DNA of 42,548 nt, taken from positions 1 through 42,548 of the forward strand of contig SAUG01000194.1 in assembly GCA_011316305.1 (NCBI GenBank), written 5' to 3'. The position numbers and the translations under genes were made by a program. The notes beneath the pieces were generated by a model. It did not search any database, was not told where the DNA came from, and saw only the letters and a program-made list of their open reading frames with translations. Below, piece after piece: positions 10,426 through 19,490 of the stretch. Position 1 is the first letter of the stretch. Every line of letters starts with the position of its first letter. The stretch is from Rusavskia elegans (taxonomy: Eukaryota > Ascomycota > Lecanoromycetes > Teloschistales > Teloschistaceae).

Positions 10426-11647
10426 AGATTTAGAGATTCGATTTTAAACTCGTTTAAGTCTTTATTAGTAGTTAGTAGGCCTATATACGCCTATATATAG
10501 CGCTAGGCTAGATTCGTCTAGATCGAAAATATTAGGTTTCTTTACTAGAATCTAACTAGATTAGGTCTAGCGTGGTCTATTAAATAGATATTCGACTTCC
10601 GTTGTTCCCGCTTTTAGCGGCGGCCGCTAAACCTTATTTTCGAGTTAGGTTATATAGGTTTATTTTTAGTTTATATATAGATTCTATTTTAGGCTGCTTA
10701 CTAAGCAGATACTCGTACTATAGATACTATTAGAACTCTAATCTATCGAAAATCCACTTTTTGGATTTTTGGATTATTTGGCTGTCAGCCGGTCTAATTT
10801 GAAAATCCATTTCAGAATTCGCTGATGAAATCTCGGTAGAATAAAGTTTTAATAGCGCTAGACTAAAAAGAATAGGAAGGTAATAAAAGAAAATAAAGGC
10901 GATATTAATTAGTAGCGATATTAGAAAAAGATCTTTATTTCTAAAATCTTTCTATTCGCTTAGAAATATAAAAAAAAAAAGATCTAATATAATTATTTAA
11001 TTAAATAAAGCTTCTATTTACGATTTAAAATATTAGCGTTAGATATTTTTTAATTTCGATATTTTAAAAATATTCTAGGTCGGAAACTTACCGGATTATA
11101 ATTAAATCGAGCCGTATTAACTATAAATAAAGCGAAAAACGACCCGATTAAATACTCCGAAAATTAGAAAGATAGCTAAATATATATAGCTTTACTACTA
11201 GAATAATTAACTAAATTAAAAAAAATCTAGCGCTAGATTAAATATATACTATATTATATATAAGAGATTATCTATTTAGATAACGGTAACGAATATTATA
11301 AAGGCCGCGAATCTAAAAAAGATACTATATTAGACTATATAATACTAATAGTCGAATATTATATTATTAGAAAGTAGAAAAGCAAGATTAAATTGATATA
11401 TTTTAATTATATAGAGGTTTATACCAGATATAACGTTTTTAGATTCTTTTAAAATATATATCCTAGCGCTTTGGCGATATTCTGGACTTTTGGTGCCATT
11501 TTCCGTAGATTTGGCTTTTCGGATATATTATCCAACGTGGCTCGTTTAGCTTTTCGCGTTGATCTTTGTCGTTTTTGGATTTCAAAAGGTAGTTGAGAGA
11601 TTTTTCTTTTCCATGTCAACCTCATTATTCCAATAATCATGATGTCA

Positions 11648-11667
11648 ACCTGCATGTACATGCAGGT
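11648..11667. repeat. 20 bp perfect palindrome
   Basis: ACCTGCATGTACATGCAGGT is its own reverse complement. A near copy, CTGCATGTGCATGCAGG, lies at 8366-8382 on the other side of the RIP block, so it probably belongs to the ends of an element there. Confidence 0.7.
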
Positions 11668-11898
11668 ATGCCGCGTCTTGATTCCGACCTCTAGATTTTC
11701 TTCTTCAACACTTCGGCTCTTTTGCCTAATATGGGAAACCGGGTCCTTATCGCCTGATGCCTCGATCCCACGTTAAACAGATGACAACCGTGCTAGAGCA
11801 CCAACTCCTACCTTTAGTGCACGGGCATCGAAATGTTGTAGTCGTTCTAACTCGAGGTGGATGGTTAGCATCCCATGTATACATTCACGATTTCTTCC

Positions 11899-12870
11899 GG
11901 AATGTCTCGGGAACGCAACAACTGAACGCAATATATCAGCGGGCGCAATAACCTGATATTATAAAACATATAAACAGCTACTTTTTATACGCTTTTTAAT
12001 AATTGTAAAAAGTATATCTTTTAAAATTCTGTCTAATCTATAGTTTTGCCTTTTTAAAATATTTCTTTATATACTAGCTGTCTACGTACCGGGCTCTCGG
12101 GAGCCGATATCTTTTAGTCGAAATTTTAGCTCTTCGCAGAGTCGTATAATCGTGTAAAATTTTTAAAAATATTCTAGAATCTGGATTATACTAATCCAAC
12201 GAACGAATAATAAATTCTAAAGAAATAAAACTATAGAAAAGATAGAATCGTAGAAGATATATTCTTTATAATTTTATAAAAACGTGTAAAAAGTGATCGT
12301 CTGCTTATATAAAGTTACCGGTTAGTGGAATATCGTTACTCCAGGGGAAATAAAGAGTGATAAAACGGAAGCTAATCTAGGGACTCTTTTAAATTTCGAT
12401 CCCTCTAACCTTAAAAGTTTATAGGAATATTATTTAACGATTTCGAGATATAAGATTTTATAAAGCCCGTAATAGATTTATAGATATATATACTCGAGAT
12501 ATATAAGTTTATAGAAGCTCTATAGATTTTATCGTTAGTCTTTAAAAGGTCGTAGTAAAATCTGCGGTAAAGGACTCCTACGGTTCTACTAACTACTACT
12601 AGAAAATTAAAACCTTTATAACTTACCTAAACCTTGGCTAAACTTAGTAAAACTTAGATATTATAGTCTTTATACTATAGTAACTCTATCTTATAAATTA
12701 TAAACGGATCCGACCGGTAGTTATTAAGTATAGTAGGGTTAATTCTTGATATAGTGGTCCGAAATTTTAGATAGGGTCCCGAACTTAGCTTCCGTTTTAT
12801 CACTCTTTATTTCCCCTGGGGTACGCCCGCTAGCATATTGCGTTCAGTTGTTGCGCTCCCGAGACACTCC
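11899..12870. mobile_element. 972 bp TIR element with 10 bp target duplication (Mutator-like, non-autonomous)
   Basis: The terminal inverted repeats are about 46 bp: left 11899-11945 begins GGAATGTCTCGGGAACGCAA, and right 12870-12825 reads GGAGTGTCTCGGGAGCGCAA in reverse complement. The direct repeat GATTTCTTCC flanks both ends (11889-11898 and 12871-12880). A 9-11 bp duplication is typical of Mutator-like elements. The interior is AT-rich and carries no recognisable open frame, so the element is non-autonomous or eroded. It contains a second, nested element (12339-12821) inserted next to its right TIR. Confidence 0.8.
12339..12821. mobile_element. 483 bp MITE with TA duplication, nested in the 972 bp element
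   Basis: The ends are CTCCAGGGGAAATAAAGAG (12339 onward) and, in reverse complement, CCCCAGGGGAAATAAAGAG (12821 backward). The identity continues through GTGATAAAACGGAAGCTAA to make TIRs of over 37 bp (12341-12375 and 12819-12785 identical) and then degrades by transitions. TA dinucleotides flank both sides (12337-12338, 12822-12823), as for Tc1/mariner-mobilised MITEs. No coding sequence. Confidence 0.85.
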
Positions 12871-12880
12871 GATTTCTTCC

Positions 12881-13755
12881 TTCCAACAAGGGCAGTTGTA
12901 AGATCTAGAGACGACTCATCTGGCCATCAAATCAGTTGAGAATTCTCGCCGCCTTATTACCGATGTGTAATTCAACAAGCGACACGTCCAGGGCCATCTC
13001 CGCAAAGAGACCCGTTACCATCATGCCGGGTTCAGGCTTTTCTCCATCCGATCCGCTCCCCCAGGAAAGAGTGTCAGCAAAAAAGCGCCCGAGGATCTCC
13101 GGCCTCGGGTGTCGGGGTTTCCAAGACCTATCTGCCGCTCTCTATAAACATGCCTCCTACAGCATCAGTGAATAAATTCTCTTCCAACCGCATGCAGCAA
13201 TCGCCGTTGCGGGACTGCGCGGTCAGTGTCACGGATTCTAGTAAAATGACGCTCAATATCACTGTTCCAGGATCTGCATACTGGCCTCGCAGACTACATG
13301 TAGATCGTGGCGGTCGAGATGGTGTAGGCGCACGCAACGCCCTCGAACCGGCTCCAACGTCCGAGTCGTGCCGGAGAAGGTTTTTCAGACGTACACGACA
13401 TATTTGCGCATGAACTCTCCCCCATCTTACGTACATCACTAACCAGGCTGTGCCCGGTTCTTGTCTCGGCTCTGATGATGAGGTTCTCTACCTTAGTCTG
13501 CTTTCAATGCGGCAACATGGCGGGCAAGACTTCAAGAAGCCCGGTTGGTTCGCTCGTAGGTTTGTGGGTCAGTAGATCTGTATACCTCCCTTGACACCCA
13601 GGATGCCAGTGTCCACTGAGCTGGAGGGGCTTGGTACTGTCCAATATCAGCTCTATGGTGACGAGTTCTCCAAATAAGGGTTTAACATATCTTTGAAGGC
13701 CAATTCTCTGTCGTCCCTAATTTGTCTGATACTTTGCAAACGCTCTCGTCACGTC
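12881..13755. other. Upstream region of the 535-residue protein gene, possible gene relic
   Basis: Base composition is normal. A plus-strand frame at 13150-13413 includes NITVPGSAYWPRRLHVDR, faintly like the start of a cupin barrel, and a second frame near 13456-13570 is also open (DFKKPGWFARRF). They cannot be joined by a convincing intron and there is no supported gene. The promoter of the downstream gene presumably lies in the last few hundred bases. Confidence 0.3.
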
Positions 13756-15363
13756 ATGGCCGACCAGATTGTGGTGGCGAACCTATCAACGCAAGACGGT
13801 AAACAACCCTCAATTCATTTTGCAGAAATCGATGTGTGCTCTAGATTGCACGATGATGGTGCTTTCGTCGGCTTCTACAAGCTTGGCAATGGTACCGTCA
13901 ATCCGGATTATGGTACACTCTCATACGAACAACATTGCAAAGCGATGATCAAGAGCAGACAAGCCGCTGCTCTACTCGGGCGGCTGCTCAACCCCACGAT
14001 TGTGGATGGACACCACAATCAAAGTACAATCGATCAAGAACGCACCTCGGCCACCATTGGAGATACTATCATCACTGCGGACGAAAACTTCATCGATGGC
14101 CAGGAGATCCACGCTCACACCAGGAACATATTCATGGCAATCCAAATGTGCTTCCCGAACGCAATCCCAAGACATCTGAAGTCCACTCAGTACCTGCAAA
14201 TCTCCTGCCCGAATCTGAAGAGCGACGACACACTCTTCAATCAACAGGGGGCTGCGATCTACGATTCCATAGATATAGTTTCCGGAATCTGTCTCTTCAA
14301 CCACTATATCATAAAGGGTAGCCTCTTAGGGTCAGTCGATCCCTCCATCCTGAGGACCGCGCCTACATTGCATGAGCTAGAGTATCTGGCACGATCCCCA
14401 AGCGCCATAGCTGATGTGGCAGCCCTGCTCATTTCAAGAACTGGAGAGCGCGACCGCTGTTCAGCAACAAAGATAACAATCGGACTCGACATCCCCAGCT
14501 TCCAGAACTACCACTCCGTGCTTAAACTATTTGACAGAGGTAGCTGCACCTCAAAGACAGCCCTTGCTTGGATCGATGCCGTCGATCTCCGCCGTGATCA
14601 ACTAGCCGAAGTCTTCACCACGTCCATCCGACACGAGCTCCAACAACGAGGCATGGCATCCACAGACTATGAAATCCACATCTCCCCTAAATCCAGCCTT
14701 GTCGCTTCGTCGATCCGGGAAGCGCTGCAACGCGGCGACTCCCCTTGTCTGGAATACGTCCTGGGACGTCTCGACAGCGACGCACTCTGGCACGACTTCT
14801 ACCGATACATCCCTGCGCGAGAGAAACCGCGCGATTGGAAAGAGCTGGCTTGTTTGTTCTACGTCTTTGAGGTCGTCCGGACTGCACTCGTCGAGCATAT
14901 CACGCCCGGGACACGCGGCACCAGTGGAAGCAGAAATCCCCATCCATCATCGCCATCGTCGCCGCTATCACCGGATGACCGCATCAAACCGAAACCACGC
15001 CGACTGATTGTGAGTGTCGACGAAGCCGCCGAACGCCGTATCTACTCCAAGGCAGAGGACGTACTGAAAAGGATCCGGTCGTCCGCTTCGGGTGTCACGA
15101 GGCCGACGTTCATGGGATTGTATCTTTGCAGGAGGGTGTTTGTCAACTGGAATCGGTATAGGGGCCGCTTTTGGTATCACGATCCGTCGCCAAGACTTCC
15201 GGTTCTTGGTCATCCATCGGGGTTTCCGGTTCTAGCGAATTCATCGAGGCAGGAGAATGCGGGAGAGGGTGATGCGATTCGGCCGTTGGATGTTATTAGG
15301 AGGCTTTATGGAGCTGATTGTGCGCGCCGGCTGGAATCCTGGTTTGAGCGTGTGGGCTTGTAG
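13756..15363 (+). CDS. Candidate arginine-type fungal cyclodipeptide synthase, otherwise conserved hypothetical protein
   Basis: Single exon, 535 residues from the ATG at 13756; the frame is open for 21 codons upstream without an ATG. No signal peptide or membrane segment, so probably cytosolic. From about residue 240 a Rossmann-like part begins, KITIGLDIPSFQNYHSVLKLF, loosely matching the G-x-S-x-x-N-x-Y block of tRNA-dependent cyclodipeptide synthases. About 125 residues later comes ELACLFYVFEVVRTAL, where a Tyr and Glu fall where that family has its catalytic Tyr/Glu helix. Between them is YEIHISPKSSLVASSIREAL. A Pro/Ser-rich linker (about 405-430) precedes a basic C-terminal part ending in W-F-E-R-V-G-L. 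Such enzymes use aminoacyl-tRNAs to make cyclic dipeptides. The assignment is from memory of motif layout and is tentative; the open frame itself is firmly supported. Confidence 0.85.
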   Translation: MADQIVVANLSTQDGKQPSIHFAEIDVCSRLHDDGAFVGFYKLGNGTVNPDYGTLSYEQHCKAMIKSRQAAALLGRLLNPTIVDGHHNQSTIDQERTSATIGDTIITADENFIDGQEIHAHTRNIFMAIQMCFPNAIPRHLKSTQYLQISCPNLKSDDTLFNQQGAAIYDSIDIVSGICLFNHYIIKGSLLGSVDPSILRTAPTLHELEYLARSPSAIADVAALLISRTGERDRCSATKITIGLDIPSFQNYHSVLKLFDRGSCTSKTALAWIDAVDLRRDQLAEVFTTSIRHELQQRGMASTDYEIHISPKSSLVASSIREALQRGDSPCLEYVLGRLDSDALWHDFYRYIPAREKPRDWKELACLFYVFEVVRTALVEHITPGTRGTSGSRNPHPSSPSSPLSPDDRIKPKPRRLIVSVDEAAERRIYSKAEDVLKRIRSSASGVTRPTFMGLYLCRRVFVNWNRYRGRFWYHDPSPRLPVLGHPSGFPVLANSSRQENAGEGDAIRPLDVIRRLYGADCARRLESWFERVGL

Positions 15364-16385
15364 GTTATCTATCCCCTCCTGCTGCTGAATTGGGTCTTCG
15401 CGGGATGGATTTCCGCCTGAAATACTCCTGAATCCAGCTGCGGAAGGGAGAGCAGATCACGCGAAGTTTGAGATGTAATATAAAAGTTTGTCTGTGGGGT
15501 AGATATGTGGTATCTTGCATCCCACTAGCTTTATTCACCACTGTACTTATCTGATATAGGTCGGTGGAACGATTGTTAGTATACTTTAAGATATACGACC
15601 TCGTCTCTACTCTTTTCCTCTCCTCCGTCCTTCAATATATCCGCGACAGTTCCCAGAGAATACCGAGAGAATACCGCTCAATAAATATGGTATAGCCTCT
15701 GCTTTCTCTTCTAACGGGTAATACAAATACCACCTCCGAGTGTCCCGTTCCCCTTCAGTATAATCTTTCTCACTTGGCCCCAATCAAATATTCGAGCACA
15801 GGCGCGGCGATCATTGCGAGAATCAAGCGAGTATCGAGCTCTGATCTCTTGCCGCTTGTTTTTTTTTTTTTGGCGTTGATAGTATACAAGCAGACACTGT
15901 AAATTATACAGTGAATGATATAACAGTTCAGGACATTGGTGCTAAAAAGTGCGGTTAACAGCCCCGTATATCTTCTAGCTACGCTTCCAAGCACAGGCAA
16001 AATCAGTATCAAAGATTAATAGGTAGGGATGGTGCTAATGAAACGTTTATTCGAATACTGCCACTCGTAAGGTAGACGAAGGCGGGGCCACTTTAGTATT
16101 TATGAGCAAGTGATGGTCTCTGCAGCTCAATCACCTGGACTGTTAGACGTTGAATGCTTGGAGTCTCATATCACTGATTGAAAGGGAGTGTTGTCAATTT
16201 TCAATTCATCGGGCTCGAAAGAGCGTCGTTGGGGGATAAGTGAGACGTGTTAAAAATTCAGATCAGGTTCCTTTTCATGACTGTTGCAGCCAGGAACATG
16301 GAAGATTGACCACGGCTGAAGCCCAATATAATCCGTTTTGACTACGCATTTCCCACATTTCCTTGGTAATCGTCTCGTCAGGAGC
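15364..16385. other. Intergenic region, no supported gene
   Basis: This is the 3' flank of the 535-residue protein gene. It contains CT-rich stretches (15600-15720) and a short T-run near 15860. The 80-codon frame at 15770-16012 (minus) has a Lys run from that T-run and no recognisable domain. Nothing else was seen. Confidence 0.5.
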
Positions 16386-16995
16386 TCACTTCCTTGCAGT
16401 TTGGCCGAGAGTGTCTCTAGTCTCGATACCTAGACGGTTGCCTAGTGCCCGAACACCACCCTCAATGTCTTCGGCAAGTTGACGCATGGAAGTGCGGGCC
16501 TTTCCGATAGTCTGGACATGCCATCGTAGGATGTGCCGATGGTGCTGCGATGTGCCAGAACGTCTTGCAGTGAAAATGTGAGTACTGGTGGTACCGTACC
16601 ATTTGGTTCCCTGCGATGACCATCTGGTGTCTTGAAGCTCGTCGTCGGCATTGGTCAAGAACTCGATATCTTGGCACGCGCTTCGGCCTTTTAGACGCCT
16701 TCCGCTTCGGCTGGGGCATGATGAGTCAGCCCGACGTCATGATCTTATCAAATCTTTTTCACTCGTGTACGCAGTAGAGTCTGAGATGGAGAATCATCCC
16801 GCGACCGGCCAAATCCTACCCAATTAATCTCTAACATATCCTTTTTAAACGCGCGTTCCTCTTAGTCCAAGGTGTTTTAACTTCGCCGGAATACAGTAGC
16901 CTTGGTTTGGTCTTCGGCCAACCTGGGAAGATCAAACCAGGCATCTTTGACATACATAGGTCATATTGTCTCGCGCCGTCGTTGTAAACAGCCAT
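16386..16995 (-). pseudogene. Unassigned coding remnant, two frame-disjoint parts
   Basis: The upstream part starts at ATG 16995 and reads MAVYNDGARQYDLC, then MPGLIFPGWPKTKPR and YSGEVKTPWTKRNAR, ending at TAG 16833-16831. The downstream part is open from about 16740 to the TGA at 16386 and includes CQDIEFLTNADDELQDTRW, QGTKWYGTTSTHIFTARR and AEDIEGGVRALGNRLGIETR. Both look protein-like, but the candidate intron between them (GTTAGA near 16835, branch CTGAC, acceptor CCCCAG near 16727) joins them in the wrong frame. I do not recognise the family. It is either a broken gene or a gene whose splice sites I have missed. Confidence 0.35.
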
Positions 16996-17534
16996 TGGTA
17001 AGGATTAGGGACATGGCCATACAAGTAGCAAGGATCCTCAGCAGTGCCTCTGTACCCTTATGAGCCGCTTGAGAGAAATCATGGAGAGTCTGGGATCGTA
17101 GAAGAAGACATGGGATTTTACTGGCAAGACGTTCGACTGGATATATTAGAAGCCGGATCATCTCGCTTTCATGGAGCGTGAGCGAGACACTCGATTCAAT
17201 TTGATATCAGATGCTCGGCTTGCTCCGACTTGGGCCTGAAGCAAAGGAGAAAACCACTTGCATGAGAGAAACCACAGTACATTACGACAACTCAATAAGC
17301 TTGTCTCGACCGGGTTCTGGATAGACCGATGGTCATACACACCGACAATGGCTACTAAACAACTTTGCTCTTCTTCACGCTGCCGACATCATGGTACCCC
17401 CCCCAATCTTTCGACACTGATTCTGCTGCAGTTGAACGAACACGAATGGACACAGGGAAGGCACGTGCTGCTGTTTGTGTGCGTCATTCACCGGCCGTAA
17501 TTTCCGGCGTGTTGATATGATATCACTGGACTCG
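16996..17534. other. Intergenic region, no supported gene
   Basis: No coding feature is supported. It includes a C8 run near 17398 and presumably distal promoter sequence of the Rds1-like gene. Confidence 0.45.
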
Positions 17535-17696
17535 CTCCGGCCTTTACTTCTTCCCTCTTTTTTCTTCCTCTTCTTCTTTTCCTTCTTCAACTTCATCCTC
17601 ACTACAAACACCTCCAACCACCACATTGAACGTCTACCATCCGTTCATACTCATCCTCATTCTCATCCAACTCCACCTCACTTCAAACCCCTCATC
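17535..17696 (+). promoter_or_regulatory. Pyrimidine-rich leader/promoter of the Rds1-like gene
   Basis: The 160 bases before the ATG at 17697 are strongly C/T-rich (for example CTTCCCTCTTTTTTCTTCCT near 17550), with CA-rich stretches close to the start codon. CT-rich tracts just upstream of the start are common in well-expressed filamentous-fungal genes. Confidence 0.5.
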
Positions 17697-18861
17697 ATGC
17701 TTCTCTTCACCATCATCACATTCGCCGTCGCTACGGTCGCAGCCCCCTTCCCTCTACCTGATGGGTTCCCTAATCCCAACTATACTCAATTGCTCAGCAT
17801 TGAGAAATTGGCCGGCGGTTTTCTTCCAAATTACCGTCTCCCCACCTCCTTGAGCAAGAATGCAACTACCGCCTTGCAGCTTCTGGCTCATAACGAGATC
17901 TTCGAAGTCGCCTTCTTCAACCAACTGCTCACCAACATCACCACCGCCGTGCCAGGATATGGCCCCAATGACACCGCTCCGCTTGACCGCGCCCAGCTGA
18001 TCAAGAACATCGAGGCCATCAAGAATGTAAGTATCAACACTGAACATCCACGTGCTTGATTGACATACCTGCCAGCAAGAGGAACTGCATTCCATCGCCG
18101 CCAACCAGTTCCTCGTCAGCGCAAAGCAACAGCCTATCGCACCCTGCCAGTACACCTTCCCCGTCAGCAACTTCAAGAACGCCATGCTGTTCGCTCAGGT
18201 CTTCACCGACTTGGCACTCGGCACCATCCCAACCGTTCAGCTCCTGTTTGCTGGCGAGGCTGGCGGCGCCTCACGCAATGTCCTTACCCTCGGCTCCATT
18301 CTCGGCCAGGAAGGCCAACAGGACGGCTTTTTCCGTAGCACCCAACGAAAAACCCCCTCGGCCGCACCTTTCCTGACTCTCGCATCCGCCAGCATCGCTT
18401 CCAACATCCTGGAGAAACTCATCGTCAAGGACTCTTGCCCCCAGCCACTATCCGACCTCGGCTATCGAACGTTGCCGTCCCTTTCGATCGACGACGAAGC
18501 CAAGACCGCCCCTGAAGCTGGCTGGCCCAATTGGATCTCCATCAGCCCTCGATCAACAAAACCAAGCCCCCAAGAGAATCGTCTGTCCTTCACCGTCGTT
18601 GGCTTGCCGCGGTCGGCGGAGTTCAACCCATCAATCACCTACCTTTCGGGTGCGGGCCGGCCGTACTCTGTGACTGTCTGGGAATTCAAGCGCGACAACG
18701 GCTCCGACGTTGCACACTTCTTCGCTGACCGCCCACTACAGACTCCGCAGAGCAATGGACTCACGATTGCGCTGTTTACCCGGGGATTGGGCCCATATAC
18801 AACTATAGATGCGGCTTTGGATGTGACTAGCGCCGGTCCGGTGCTGATTGAACAGGATTAG
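17697..18861 (+). CDS. Secreted ferritin-like protein of the Rds1 / late sexual development (LsdA) family
   Basis: Two exons, 17697-18026 and 18076-18861, with a 49 bp intron (GTAAGT...GCCAG). The product is 371 residues. It opens with a signal peptide (MLLFTIITFAVATVAA) and then FPLPDGFPNPNYTQL, the usual mature start of this family. The ferritin-like helices carry LLAHNEIFEVAFFNQLLTNI and, across the splice junction, NQEELHSIAANQFL. These are followed by PCQYTFPVSNFKNA and SILGQEGQQDGFFR, where the Gln-Glu-Gly-x-Gln motif is conserved. The C-terminal third is a beta-rich domain. Family members are induced by stress, nutrient state or sexual development and are probably cell-wall or extracellular; the biochemical role is not established. 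No lesions. Confidence 0.87.
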
Positions 18862-19188
18862 TGGCTCATTAGTTAGCAGGAAGGAGGGATTACTTGGTGG
18901 CCTTCATGAGTTAGAAAAGGGGAGAAGGATCGGGATTTCTGTTGACGGCTTAGATGATGTGTTTGCTTTCTTTGACCCATCCAAAAGCTTGATAGAAGTG
19001 GAAAGAAGCATGAAATTAGCATAGCAAATGGAAAAGTCGATTGATGATCTTCACTCTCTGTCCCATCCCCCATCTGCTCCCCTACTGTAGACATGATTGC
19101 ATATCTCATTATTTGTCGTCGATCTTCTGAGCTTGCCATCCGACTTCTTGCTCGATACTCGTCTAAATCGCATGTATCTGCTTAACTT
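18862..19188. other. 3' flank of the Rds1-like gene
   Basis: No gene is supported. The open frame at 18873-19139 on the minus strand has no recognisable features. Confidence 0.45.
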
Positions 19189-19490
19189 TCACAAACTCAA
19201 CAGCGCTTTCCGTAACTCTAAGGTAACGAACCGGGCAATCATTACCCAGAGAGTTGCAAACATGTAGCCGATGATATTCCATACATGAACTGCAGCACCG
19301 TGCTGGCTTTAAATATAGAATCCCCAATCACCACTTCCATCCATATCAGAAACCCAGAAAGGGCATATCGCACCGCCCAGCTAGATATGCCATAACGGAG
19401 CCGTAACCCAATGAATGCACTGCTATCAACGATGGCTAGTACATAAAAGCCTGTCGCCAGAGACGAATACAATGATTTCGGCGGAAACGA
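19189..19490 (-). pseudogene. Membrane-protein fragment, frame-broken and cut by AT-rich sequence
   Basis: The minus strand encodes hydrophobic helices: SLYSSLATGFYVLAIVDSS, WAVRYALSGFLIWMEVVIG, and in a shifted frame WNIIGYMFATLWVMIARFVT followed by LELRKALLSL and TGA at 19191-19189. The frame changes near 19290, and sequence upstream of 19490 turns abruptly into AT-rich, RIP-like DNA. At least three transmembrane segments remain. The family is not recognised. Confidence 0.45.

Larger units (their letters stand above)
8366..11667. mobile_element. RIP-mutated composite transposon block bounded by inverted repeats
   Basis: A nearly unmutated block at 8401-8437 (including GGCACCAAAAGTCCAGAATA) recurs in inverted orientation at 11505-11469. 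Further out, a 17 bp palindromic motif (CTGCATGTRCATGCAGG) is present on both sides (8366-8382 and 11650-11666). On the left the two motifs are about 18 bp apart, and on the right about 144 bp. Between them the DNA is AT-rich, TpA-rich and poor in CpA, with a Tc1-like transposase relic, a nested inverted-repeat element and a GC-rich island. I could not find a clear target duplication, so the exact ends are uncertain. A 70-codon frame at 11449-11661 (minus) may be an escaped piece of element coding sequence. Confidence 0.5.

Noticed and set aside
11449..11661. 70-codon frame on the minus strand as an independent gene
   Set aside because: It lies at the edge of the transposon block and shares its MAPKVQNIA segment with the inverted copy near 8410, so it is treated as element sequence.
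13150..13413. Possible cupin-domain gene
   Set aside because: Only a short stretch resembles a cupin start, the metal-binding histidines are not in place, and no intron joins it to following frames.
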